From contig CAWULT010000103.1 in NCBI GenBank assembly GCA_963923455.1, forward strand, positions 1 through 16,847: a stretch of 16,847 nucleotides of DNA, read 5' to 3'. Position numbers and translations under genes: made by a program. This DNA comes from CAWULT01 sp963923455. GTDB taxonomy: Bacteria > Acidobacteriota > Vicinamibacteria > Vicinamibacterales > UBA2999. The notes beneath the pieces were generated by a model, which saw nothing but the letters and a program-made list of their open reading frames with translations, ran no database searches and was not told the DNA's origin. Positions 1 through 6,620 of this stretch are shown piece after piece (the first letter of the stretch is position 1; the number at the start of each line of letters is the position of its first letter).

Positions 1-1075
1 GGTCGAGGGCCCAGATGCCCCCGCCCTCCCCCACCATCAGCGCGACGTCGCGCTGCTCGCCCCGCCGGACGTCCGGATTGATCCACTTGACGTACTTCGG
101 GTCCGGTCGGACCGCCGTGCGCACCAGCGTCCGTTCGTGCGGATAGTCCTCGTCCCAGTCGTCACCGGGCAGGTGCTGGTAGTACCAGACCAGCTTGCCC
201 GTGTCCGGATTCAGTGCCACGGTCGAGTTGCTGTAGAGGTCCACCGGCGACTCGGTGGGCACCGCGTCGTAGCGGCCGCCGTGGCGCGCCGCACGCGTGT
301 TCGGCATCGGGTTCGACACGCCCCAGTAGATGAGCCGCCGCACCGGATCGTACCCGCCCGGCAGCCCCCAGGTGGCCGCGGCGCGCGTCTCGTCGGGCGC
401 GCCTGCCCACGTCTCGCCGCCCGGCTCGTTCGAGCCGGCCGCCGTGTAGAAGCGCCACAGCTCGGCGCCCGTCTTCGCGTCGTGCGCGGCGATGTAGCAG
501 TTCTCGCGCAGCGGCGAGCACGTGCGGCCGGTGATCACCTTGCCCTCGACGACGATCGCGCCCGACGTCATGCCACCGGTCGTCTTCGTCTGCCACCGCT
601 GCTCCCCCGTGCGCGCGTCGAGCGCGGCGATGTAGCCGTCCGGGGTCGTGTAATAGACCATGTCCTCGTAGATCGCGATGGTCTTCGCACGCGACCCCGC
701 CGTGCCGCCCGGGCGGCGATGCTCCCAGATCAGCTGTCCCGTGGTCGCATCGAGCGCCTGCAGGGTGGCACCCGGCAGCAGCAGGTACATCACGCCCTTG
801 TAGACGATCGGGATGCTCTCGTGCGGACCGTTGCCGAGTTCCTTCGTGAAGACCTGCCGGAGCTGGCCGACGTTCTGCCTGGTGATCTGCCGGAGCGGGC
901 TGAACCGCTGGGCGTCGTACGTGCGGCTGTACATCAGCCAGTCGTCCGGACTCGGCTTGAGCAGCATCTCCTGCGACACCGGCGTGAAGGCCGGGCGCTG
1001 GGCCTCGAGCCCGGTCGCGGCCAGCGCGGCCACGGCCACCATCAGGGCGGCCCTGCGAAGCGCGTACGTGGTCAT
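1..1075 (-). CDS. PQQ-dependent dehydrogenase (quinoprotein), C-terminus beyond window
   Basis: The frame stays open for 358 codons from an ATG at 1075 to the window edge, so only the N-terminal part is present. An AGGGGA ribosome site (1081-1086) sits 5 nt upstream. Residues 1-25 are a signal peptide (RR, then an Ala/Val/Leu stretch), so the enzyme should be periplasmic. The beta-propeller quinoprotein signature is clear: DDWLMYSRTYDAQRFSPL (44-61), repeated ALDATTG / ALDARTG / AHDAKTG blade motifs with following Trp, TWGLPGGYDP (235-244), the YSNSTVALNPDTG segment (281-293) whose Asn matches the PQQ-site Asn, and HLPGDDWDED (301-310), which holds the catalytic Asp region. Such enzymes oxidise alcohols or sugars and pass electrons to cytochrome c or quinone; the substrate cannot be read here. 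The adjacent Cys pair of methanol and ethanol dehydrogenases is absent, and the usual Glu metal ligand aligns with Pro188. C186 and C193 flank that place. Any C-terminal haem domain would lie off the window. Confidence 0.93.
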   Translation of the reverse strand, partial: MTTYALRRAALMVAVAALAATGLEAQRPAFTPVSQEMLLKPSPDDWLMYSRTYDAQRFSPLRQITRQNVGQLRQVFTKELGNGPHESIPIVYKGVMYLLLPGATLQALDATTGQLIWEHRRPGGTAGSRAKTIAIYEDMVYYTTPDGYIAALDARTGEQRWQTKTTGGMTSGAIVVEGKVITGRTCSPLRENCYIAAHDAKTGAELWRFYTAAGSNEPGGETWAGAPDETRAAATWGLPGGYDPVRRLIYWGVSNPMPNTRAARHGGRYDAVPTESPVDLYSNSTVALNPDTGKLVWYYQHLPGDDWDEDYPHERTLVRTAVRPDPKYVKWINPDVRRGEQRDVALMVGEGGGIWALD

Positions 1076-1139
1076 GCGGTTCCCCTGTCTGGACGACGGT
1101 CAGGCCGCCGGCGCGGCGGGCGGACCGTGAAGCGGCCGA

Positions 1140-1148
1140 ATCGTACCA
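1140..1148 (-). promoter_or_regulatory. Candidate extended -10 element for the PQQ dehydrogenase gene
   Basis: The minus strand reads TGGTACGAT, which fits the TGnTAnnnT extended -10 pattern. It would start transcription about 58 nt before the ATG at 1075. No convincing -35 hexamer is seen. The rest of the 143 bp gap (1076-1218) is GC-rich and holds nothing else I can name. Confidence 0.3.
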
Positions 1149-1218
1149 CGGGGCCCCACCCCCACCGCGAGGCGCCGACGAGGCACGGCCCCTGGCCCGC
1201 GGTGCACCTCACTGGCCG

Positions 1219-2478
1219 TCAGGCGCGGACGCGGAGGTGGTCGGGCCGGATCCCCTTCAGGCTCGTGACGCCCGCCTGGCGCATCGTCAACTGGAGCTCG
1301 CGCCGCAGGATCTCGAGCACCGCCTCGACGCCGTCCTGGCCGAAGCTCGCCAGGCCCCACAGGTAGGGCCGGCCGACGCCAACCGCCGTCGCCCCGAGGG
1401 CGAGGGCCTTGAAGATGTCGGTGCCGCGCCGGACACCGCTGTCGAAGATCACCGGCACCCGGCCCCCGACCGCGGCCACGACCTCCGGCAGGCATTCGAT
1501 GGTCGAGCGCAGGCTGTTGTCGGCCCGGCCCCCATGATTCGAGACGAAGACACCGTCGACCCCGTGCTCGACGGCCAGGCGCGCATCCTCGCCGGTGACG
1601 ATGCCCTTGACGAGAACCTTCATCGTGGTCGCGTCGCGCAGCCGCTTCACGAAGTCCCACGTCGGCGTCCCGGCGTCCGGCCGGGGAGACGGCGTCGGGC
1701 GCAGGGCCGTGATCATCGGGCGCGCCTTGGTGTCGGCGGCGGGATCCCCCACGTGGCACGCCGCGCACTGTGCGCGGTTGCGGCGGAACACCCGGTTGAA
1801 CTGTTCCATGTTGCGGCCGCCGAGCAGGTCGACCGTGAACACGATCGCCGGGCATCCAGCGGCCTCGGCGCGCTTCACCAGCTGAAGCGTCTGAGCCCAC
1901 TCGTTGCGGCTGTACAACTGGAACCACACCGGCTCCCCGCGCGCCGCATTGACCTCCTCGACGGCTGTCGTGGTCATCGTCGAGAGCATCTGCAGGTGCT
2001 TCCGCACGCGGGCCGCGCGGGCGGTGGCGAGTTCTCCGTCGGGGTGGTACATCCGGTGGCCGGCGATCGGGCACAGGAAGATCGGCGTCTCCCAGGTCTT
2101 CCCGAACACGGTCGCCGACGTGTCGACCCGGCTGACGTCGACCAGCCGGCGCGACCGCAGCTGGATGCGATCGAATCCCTCGCGGTTGGCGCGGATGGTG
2201 CCCCCGTCGTCGCCACCGCCGGCCATCCACGCCCAGTGCCCCGCCGAGAGCGCCGCCTGCGCGACCGGCTCGAAATCGAGCACGCTGGCGGCATCCGATG
2301 CGGCCGCGATGAGCCCCGCGCCACCGGCCGCAGCCGCCTGCGCCCGGGCCACCTGCGTGGGCGAGAGCCCGCCCAGCCAGTCGTTTGGCAGGCCCAGCCA
2401 GGCGAGCGCCGGGCTGGCGGCGAGCAGGCGCAGCAGCCGTCGGCGGCTACGGACATCGGGTGGCAGAGGCGTGCGCAT
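1219..2478 (-). CDS. Tat-exported FMN-dependent alpha-hydroxy-acid dehydrogenase with a CXXCH motif
   Basis: This 419-residue protein belongs to the lactate/glycolate oxidase, L-lactate dehydrogenase family, which oxidises 2-hydroxy acids to 2-oxo acids with FMN. Seen: FQLY (186-189), KGIVTGEDA with the FMN Lys at 291, SNHGGRAD (313-320) with the catalytic His315 and Arg318, and the FMN phosphate motif DSGVRRGTDIFKAL (346-359) followed by GATAVGVGRPYLWGL. The N-terminus SRRRLLRLLAASPALAWLGL (11-30) is a twin-arginine signal, so the folded flavoprotein is probably exported. That is unusual, since most family members are cytoplasmic or on the inner membrane face. A CAACH sequence (238-242) lies in the variable loop after strand 4. 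The family's substrate Tyr near residue 82 is Trp. The ATG at 2478 is preferred over an in-frame GTG at 2496 because GGGAG stands 9 nt before it. The PQQ dehydrogenase gene lies 143 bp downstream on the same strand. Confidence 0.93.
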   Translation of the reverse strand: MRTPLPPDVRSRRRLLRLLAASPALAWLGLPNDWLGGLSPTQVARAQAAAAGGAGLIAAASDAASVLDFEPVAQAALSAGHWAWMAGGGDDGGTIRANREGFDRIQLRSRRLVDVSRVDTSATVFGKTWETPIFLCPIAGHRMYHPDGELATARAARVRKHLQMLSTMTTTAVEEVNAARGEPVWFQLYSRNEWAQTLQLVKRAEAAGCPAIVFTVDLLGGRNMEQFNRVFRRNRAQCAACHVGDPAADTKARPMITALRPTPSPRPDAGTPTWDFVKRLRDATTMKVLVKGIVTGEDARLAVEHGVDGVFVSNHGGRADNSLRSTIECLPEVVAAVGGRVPVIFDSGVRRGTDIFKALALGATAVGVGRPYLWGLASFGQDGVEAVLEILRRELQLTMRQAGVTSLKGIRPDHLRVRA

Positions 2479-2487
2479 GCGAAGGGG

Positions 2488-2492
2488 CTCCC
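2488..2492 (-). promoter_or_regulatory. Ribosome binding site fixing the FMN dehydrogenase start
   Basis: GGGAG on the minus strand lies 9 nt before the ATG at 2478. It falls inside the stretch that would be coding if the GTG at 2496 were used, and it therefore favours the shorter product. Confidence 0.5.
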
Positions 2493-2560
2493 GCACGGCA
2501 GGCGTGGCCGCGCATGGTTCGACGCGGGACTGCGTGGTGCTGCCGGCGTTGTCGCGCGCG

Positions 2561-2569
2561 ATGCTAGCA
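2561..2569 (-). promoter_or_regulatory. Candidate extended -10 element for the FMN dehydrogenase gene
   Basis: The minus strand reads TGCTAGCAT (TGnTAnnnT pattern) in the divergent gap between the FMN gene and the VWA gene. It would give a leader of roughly 75 nt. No -35 hexamer at the expected distance is recognisable. Confidence 0.3.
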
Positions 2570-2662
2570 CGGGCGCCGTCCCCCCGGCCGGCGCCCTAAA
2601 GTTCCCCATCCGCCGGCTCGACAACAGTCATACCCCCGCACTATCACGCCGGAGGTCTGCCC

Positions 2663-3586
2663 ATGTGCTCGCTCGTCCTTCGAACCGCCCTCGCCGGTGC
2701 GCTGCTGGCGGTCGTTGCCGTCCGGCCCGCCACCGCGCAGGACCAGACCGAGCAGCCAGTGTTCCGGTCGAGCGTCGACCTCGTGTCGCTGGCCGCCGTC
2801 GTCCGTGACGGCCGCGGCAAGGTGGTGTCGACCCTGCAGCCCGGCGACTTCGAACTGCTCGATGGCGGCCACCGCCGCCCGATCCTCGACCTGCGCACCG
2901 AGGCGGCCGCGCCGGCCAGCGTCGCGATCCTCGTGGACAGCAGCGGCAGCATGCGGATGAGCGCGGCCATCGACGCCTCGCGCCGAATCTCGAACGCGCT
3001 GCTCGCCAGCCTGAACCCGGCTCGCGACGACGCGGCGCTGTTCACCTTCGACACCCGCCTGCTGGTGCTGCAGGACTTCACGCGGGACCTGCGCAAGGTC
3101 CGGCTGCAGCTCGACGACCTCCAGCCATGGGGCTCGACGTCCCTCTTCGACGCCGTGGCGGGCTCGGCCGCCATCGTCTCCAAGCGCACGGCGAACCGCC
3201 GGGCGGTCGTGGTGCTCACCGACGGCCTGGACACGACGAGCGCGTACTCCCCGACCGAGGTCTCCGCGATCGCCAGCTCGGTCGACGTGCCGATCTACGT
3301 GTTCGCGCTCGCCCCGCCGCGGTCGGCGCAGGACGTGGAGGCCACGGTGCGCCACGGCGCGCTCGCGGACCTGGCCGCATGGACCGGCGGCACGCTGTTC
3401 GTCGCCGGCACCGAGGCGGCGCTGGCGGCGGGCATCAATCAGCTCGTGGAGGAGCTGCGCCACCAGTACGTGATCGCGTTCGCGGCCGCCCCCGACGGCG
3501 GCTGGCGCTCCGTGCAGCTCAAGGCGCGGAGGAAGGGCCTGACGGTTCGCACGCGCGCGTGGTACCTATCGGGATCCGGCGACTAG
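2663..3586 (+). CDS. Secreted VWA-domain protein (VWFA-related Acidobacterial type)
   Basis: This 307-residue protein has a signal peptide (LALAGALLAVVAV-like core, cut near ATAQ at 23-26), a short beta-rich lead-in typical of the acidobacterial family (VDLVSLAAVVRDGRGKVV, then LQPGDFELLDGG), and a von Willebrand factor A domain from about 85 to 270. The metal-ion-dependent adhesion site is intact: DSSGS (92-96), the Thr of WGSTSLFDA (156-164) and TDGLDT (186-191). The C-terminal stretch RHQYVIAFAAAPDGGW is the family's usual ending strand. VWA domains bind protein or matrix partners through a divalent cation; the partner of this family is unknown. GGAGG (2651-2655) lies 7 nt before the ATG. 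The gene stands alone: divergent from the FMN gene and convergent with the SnoaL-like gene. The length is ordinary for the family. Confidence 0.92.
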   Translation: MCSLVLRTALAGALLAVVAVRPATAQDQTEQPVFRSSVDLVSLAAVVRDGRGKVVSTLQPGDFELLDGGHRRPILDLRTEAAAPASVAILVDSSGSMRMSAAIDASRRISNALLASLNPARDDAALFTFDTRLLVLQDFTRDLRKVRLQLDDLQPWGSTSLFDAVAGSAAIVSKRTANRRAVVVLTDGLDTTSAYSPTEVSAIASSVDVPIYVFALAPPRSAQDVEATVRHGALADLAAWTGGTLFVAGTEAALAAGINQLVEELRHQYVIAFAAAPDGGWRSVQLKARRKGLTVRTRAWYLSGSGD

Positions 3587-3613
3587 ACCTGTCTTGTCGG
3601 GTCGGCGCAGAGC

Positions 3614-3638
3614 CGGGCCGGCACGGCCGTCGGGCCCG
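3614..3638. terminator. GC-rich hairpin between convergent genes
   Basis: CGGGCC (3614-3619) pairs with GGCCCG (3633-3638), with a further possible GGC/GCC pairing in the 13-nt loop. It lies in the 63 bp between the VWA stop and the SnoaL-like stop, where a shared terminator would sit. There is no T-tract on either side, so the call is weak. Confidence 0.3.
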
Positions 3639-3649
3639 TGGCCCGATCC

Positions 3650-4114
3650 TCACCGCTCCGGCACGGAGGCGTGGTCGAGGATGTACACCCACCGCCCGCC
3701 GCGCTCGGCCTTGACGTCGGTGTAGCGACCCTCGACGGGCGTCGCGCCGCCCGGCGGCGTCAGCCGCCAGCGGCCCCAGCCCACCACCGCGTCGCCCACC
3801 GGAAGATTGTGGGCCTCGACGATCGTCAGCTGCGCGCCGCGAGCCGAGGCCACCGCGCGGGCGTTGGCCTCGCGGATCGCGCCGATGCCGCGGGCCTCCA
3901 TCACGTCGCTCGGGAACGAGATGGTCTCGCCGCTGTTCCAGTAGAGCGCGTCGATCGCGTCGATGTCGCCGCGGTTGAACGCTGCGACGTACGCCGCATC
4001 GAGCGCGTCCGCCGCTGCCACCATCGCCGCCGGCGTGGCGCGCTCGGGCTCCCGCGCGCATGCGGCCGTCCACGCCAGGGCCAGCACCAGCAGCGTCCCC
4101 CCCACGCGCCTCAC
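3650..4114 (-). CDS. SnoaL/NTF2-like (DUF4440-type) putative lipoprotein
   Basis: The product is 154 residues. The N-terminus MRRVGGTLLVLALAWTAAC gives a lipoprotein-like signal with Cys19, though Thr at -3 is not the best lipobox residue. The rest matches the small cone-shaped NTF2/SnoaL fold seen in the DUF4440 / SgcJ group: AAYVAAFNRGDIDAIDALYW (40-59), then SGETISFP, MEARGIGAIREANARA (72-87), VGDAVVGWGRWRL, and a terminal GRWVYILDHASVP strand. Members are either small enzymes (isomerase, hydrolase) or non-enzymatic pockets; the function here is unknown. The start is GTG at 4114, which overlaps the amidohydrolase stop as GTGA, with GGAG 7 nt upstream inside the amidohydrolase gene. This indicates translational coupling and a shared job with the amidohydrolase. 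Confidence 0.82.
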   Translation of the reverse strand: MRRVGGTLLVLALAWTAACAREPERATPAAMVAAADALDAAYVAAFNRGDIDAIDALYWNSGETISFPSDVMEARGIGAIREANARAVASARGAQLTIVEAHNLPVGDAVVGWGRWRLTPPGGATPVEGRYTDVKAERGGRWVYILDHASVPER

Positions 4115-5904
4115 GACCGCGCTCCACGGACTGGCTGCCGGCGCGACGCGTCGGTGGCGCGGTGCGCCCTGGGCTCTCCGCTCCCACGCCGTGCGGTCGA
4201 TGTGGCCCGCCCGCGCTCGAGCGCGGCGAACGGGCCAGCCGCATACACCACGCGCCCCCCGACCAGCGTCAGCAGCGACTCGATCCCGCCCACTTGTTCG
4301 ACCGGCACCGTCAGGTAGTCCTTCGACAGCACGGCCAGGTCCGCCAGCTTGCCGGGCTCGAGCGAGCCGCGGGCCGCGTCGTCGTGCGAGAACCAGGCGC
4401 TGCCGAGCGTGTAGAAGCGCAGCGCCTGCATCCGGTCGGGCGTCTCCTCGGGCCCGCGGATCGCGCGGCCGCTGACAGTGCGGCCGTCGAGGAACCACTG
4501 CAGCGCCGTGAACGGGTTGTAGGAGGCCACCCGGTGTGCGTCGGTGCCGGCCCCGATGGGAATTCCCATCCGTGCCGCGGTCACGACGGGGGGCACGCGG
4601 CGCGCCGCGTCGGCGCCGGATTGCGCGACGAACTGATCGCCGCCGAAGTACATCGCGTCCTGCACGGTCCAGCCGAGGCCGAGCGCCTTCATGCGCTCGA
4701 GCGTCCGCACCGACGCATCGTTGAGGTGCGCGATCGACCAGCGCAGCGGCGCGATCGGCACTTCGCGGTTCACGCGCTCGAAGATCGCCAGCAGGTGGTC
4801 GACGGTGGCATCAGGCCCCCAGTGCATCGTCACGCCGAGCCCGCGCTGCGCCGCGTAGCGGACGATCTGGTAGTAGGCCTCCGTGTCAGCGTCGGTCGGC
4901 CGCGGGTTGTTGTTCATCGCGGCCGTGATCTGCTCGCCGAAGCCGTTGAACTTCAGCATGTCGTCGCCGAAGCCCATCGGCAGCAGCGTCGTCAGGGCCT
5001 TGTAGTTGGCGAACTCCGCCGGCGGAGCCTGGGCGCCCAGCGTGTAGGACACGCGAACCGTCAGTTCGCGGCGGCGCCACACCTCGAAGAGCGCCGCGTA
5101 GTCGCCCGGCACCAGGTTGTTGCCGCCCGGGTCGCCGACGCCGGTCAGGCCGAGACGGTTCAGCTCACGGAAGAACGCCCTGGTGCCCTCCAGCTGCTGC
5201 GCGAACGTCGGGCGCGGCAGCCGGTCGAACAGGCCGACGATGGCGGCGTTGCCGCCGGTGATCGCACCGGTCGGCCGGCCATCGGCGTCGCGCTCGAGCC
5301 GCCCGCCGCCGGGCAGGTCCGCGTCGCGCGAGATGCCGAGTGCCTTGAAGCCCTCATCGGTCATCACCACCCAGCCGTAGCCGAGCTGCACGTAGACGGG
5401 GTTGGCCGGCGCGGCCGCCTCGATCTCCGCCTGCGTCGGGCGACGGCGCTCGACGAACTGCTGTTCGTTCCACCCGCCCGCGACGATCAGCCACGCCCCC
5501 GGGGGCATGGCCTTCGACGCGGCGGTCAGCCGGCCCAGCGCCTCGCGCAACGAGGGCGCGCCGATCCAGTTGACCTCGGTGGTGAAGCTCAGCGCGGCGC
5601 GGATGGCGTGAAGGTGCGAGTCGATCAGGCCGGGAATCACCGTCCGGCCCTCGAGGTCGACGACGCGGGTGCGGGGCCCCGCCAGCCGGCGCACCTGCGC
5701 GGTCGTGCCGACGGCCTGCACGCGGCCGTCCCGGACCGCCACGGCCTGCCGCACGGTCGACCGCGCGTCGATCGTGACGACCTTGCCGTTCACCAGCACG
5801 AGGTCCGGGGCCGGCTGCTGCGCCGCCGCGGATGCGGCGACCACGAGCGCCATCAGCCCGGTCAGGGCGGCCTTTCGCACGGGCACCAGGGAACTGCAGA
5901 TCAC
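4111..5904 (-). CDS. Secreted amidohydrolase (amidohydrolase family 3, YtcJ-like)
   Basis: The product is 597 residues with a signal peptide (GLMALVVAASAAAQQ, 16-30). The amidohydrolase-3 layout is complete: composite beta-sandwich LVLVNGKVVTIDA (35-47) and VVDLEGRTVIPGLIDSHLHA (81-100) with the HxH metal pair His97/His99, Lys318 in MLKFNG, His361 in TMHWGP, His393 in IAHLND, Asp455 in GAGTDAH, and the closing EPGKLADLAVLSKDYLTVP (516-534). These are zinc-type hydrolases of C-N bonds in amides, cyclic imides or related compounds; the YtcJ group has no settled substrate. The frame is open much further upstream, to 6387, but that would overlap the DUF6152 gene. GTG at 5904 is chosen because AGAGGAGG lies 5 nt before it and the signal peptide follows directly. 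The SnoaL-like gene is coupled downstream. The C-terminal tail (about 565-597) is Arg-rich and not part of the fold. Confidence 0.92.
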   Translation of the reverse strand: MICSSLVPVRKAALTGLMALVVAASAAAQQPAPDLVLVNGKVVTIDARSTVRQAVAVRDGRVQAVGTTAQVRRLAGPRTRVVDLEGRTVIPGLIDSHLHAIRAALSFTTEVNWIGAPSLREALGRLTAASKAMPPGAWLIVAGGWNEQQFVERRRPTQAEIEAAAPANPVYVQLGYGWVVMTDEGFKALGISRDADLPGGGRLERDADGRPTGAITGGNAAIVGLFDRLPRPTFAQQLEGTRAFFRELNRLGLTGVGDPGGNNLVPGDYAALFEVWRRRELTVRVSYTLGAQAPPAEFANYKALTTLLPMGFGDDMLKFNGFGEQITAAMNNNPRPTDADTEAYYQIVRYAAQRGLGVTMHWGPDATVDHLLAIFERVNREVPIAPLRWSIAHLNDASVRTLERMKALGLGWTVQDAMYFGGDQFVAQSGADAARRVPPVVTAARMGIPIGAGTDAHRVASYNPFTALQWFLDGRTVSGRAIRGPEETPDRMQALRFYTLGSAWFSHDDAARGSLEPGKLADLAVLSKDYLTVPVEQVGGIESLLTLVGGRVVYAAGPFAALERGRATSTARRGSGEPRAHRATDASRRQPVRGARS

Positions 5905-5909
5905 GAGGA

Positions 5910-5917
5910 CCTCCTCT
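5910..5917 (-). promoter_or_regulatory. Strong ribosome binding site for the amidohydrolase GTG start
   Basis: AGAGGAGG on the minus strand ends 5 nt before the GTG at 5904. It is one of the best Shine-Dalgarno matches in the window, and it settles the start of a frame that is open far upstream. Confidence 0.7.
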
Positions 5918-5931
5918 CGTCGAGCGGGGTC

Positions 5932-5937
5932 ATCATA
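5932..5937 (-). promoter_or_regulatory. Candidate -10 hexamer for the amidohydrolase / SnoaL-like pair
   Basis: The minus strand reads TATGAT, five of six matches to TATAAT, in very GC-rich surroundings. It would place the transcript start about 20 nt before the GTG at 5904, just upstream of the ribosome site. No -35 match is seen at 16-18 bp spacing. Confidence 0.4.
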
Positions 5938-6000
5938 GCGCCCGGACGGGCGCACGGCGCGCCATGCCTGCATCAGGGGGGATCCCGGCGCCGTACGCAC

Positions 6001-6027
6001 GACGGGCGGGCTCACGGCCCGCCCGTC
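6001..6027 (-). terminator. Long GC-rich hairpin downstream of the DUF6152 gene
   Basis: GACGGGCGGG (6001-6010) pairs perfectly with CCCGCCCGTC (6018-6027), and a further C-G pair can close the loop. It lies about 70 nt after the DUF6152 stop and before the amidohydrolase promoter region, where it would separate the two genes. No T-tract follows on the minus strand, so it is terminator-like rather than a classic intrinsic terminator. The rest of the 191 bp gap holds only the -10 candidate. Confidence 0.45.
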
Positions 6028-6095
6028 TTCGATGACATGCCGGGACTCTCCCGACGCCCGCCGGCGCACCCGGCCGCGGCCCGGCCGATGGTCGG

Positions 6096-6539
6096 CTACC
6101 TGGCTCCGTCCTTGCCAGCCTCCGGGTCGATGGGCGCGCCGGTGCCGGACGAGCCCATGAACAGACGCCGGCCGTCGGGCAGGATCATGTCGGCCCCGTT
6201 TGCGCGATTGGCGCCGTTCTTCGCCCGGAAGCCGTGAATCGTCAACTCGGTGCCCGGTTTCAGCGCCTCCCGGGTGAAGCCGCGCCGGACGAGCGTGTTG
6301 GGCGTCCCGCCTTCGATCAGCCACTTCGTGACCGACCCGTCCGGGTTCTTCACGTCGAGGTGCATCCAGGTGTGTGGATTGATCCACTCCATCTTGGTGA
6401 CGACACCCTTCAGCGTGACGGGCGCGTTGCCGTCGAACTCCGCCGCAAAGGAATGGTGGGCGAGGGCCGGACCCGCAGCCAGCGTCATGGCCAGCCCCAG
6501 CCCCATTGCCGCGCGTGCGAACGACTCTCGTGACGTCAT
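6096..6539 (-). CDS. DUF6152 family periplasmic protein
   Basis: The product is 147 residues. A signal peptide (1-27, ending GPALA) is followed by HHSFAAEFDGNAPVTLKGVV (28-47), the hallmark of DUF6152. Then come KMEWINPHTWMHLDVKNPDG (49-68), the EGGTPNTLVRRGFT segment (76-89), LKPGTELTIHGFRAKNGAN (93-111) and DGRRLFMG (122-129). The family is widespread in Acidobacteriota and Proteobacteria and has no known function. The shape suggests a small OB-like beta barrel. If the signal is cut after Ala27, the mature protein begins with His28-His29, and His56 and His60 lie in NPHTWMH, so metal binding is possible but not shown. GGAGGA lies 4 nt before the ATG. The EamA transporter gene ends 81 bp upstream, and an extended -10 candidate lies in that gap, so the gene may have its own promoter. 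Confidence 0.9.
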   Translation of the reverse strand: MTSRESFARAAMGLGLAMTLAAGPALAHHSFAAEFDGNAPVTLKGVVTKMEWINPHTWMHLDVKNPDGSVTKWLIEGGTPNTLVRRGFTREALKPGTELTIHGFRAKNGANRANGADMILPDGRRLFMGSSGTGAPIDPEAGKDGAR

Positions 6540-6600
6540 GGTCTCCTCCGCCGTCCGGCTCGTACCTGTCTCGTGTGGCCGCCGCGGCTCCTCGCCGGAA

Positions 6601-6609
6601 ATCCTACCA
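6601..6609 (-). promoter_or_regulatory. Candidate extended -10 element and small repeats upstream of the DUF6152 gene
   Basis: The minus strand reads TGGTAGGAT (TGnTAnnnT pattern), about 60 nt before the ATG at 6539. The same bases form an inverted repeat ATCCT-ACC-AGGAT (6601-6613). The 7-mer ATCCTAC recurs at 6601-6607 and 6612-6618, an 11 bp period that would suit a regulator binding one face of the helix. Confidence 0.3.
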
Positions 6610-6620
6610 GGATCCTACGC

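Noticed and set aside
1150..1157. Palindrome GGGGCCCC in the gap after the FMN dehydrogenase gene
   Set aside because: It has no loop and is short; such words are expected by chance at this GC content.
1237..2808. A 523-codon plus-strand frame across the FMN dehydrogenase gene and into the VWA gene
   Set aside because: It overlaps two well-supported genes, has no ribosome site or recognisable domain, and shows shadow composition.
4060..6237. A 725-codon open frame on the plus strand opposite the amidohydrolase gene
   Set aside because: Its product is Arg/His/Gly-rich with no domain. It is the antisense shadow of a clear gene in GC-rich DNA.
5905..6387. Upstream in-frame extension of the amidohydrolase to 6387
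   Set aside because: It would overlap the DUF6152 gene and put about 160 non-homologous residues before an obvious signal peptide. The strong ribosome site at 5910-5917 favours GTG at 5904.
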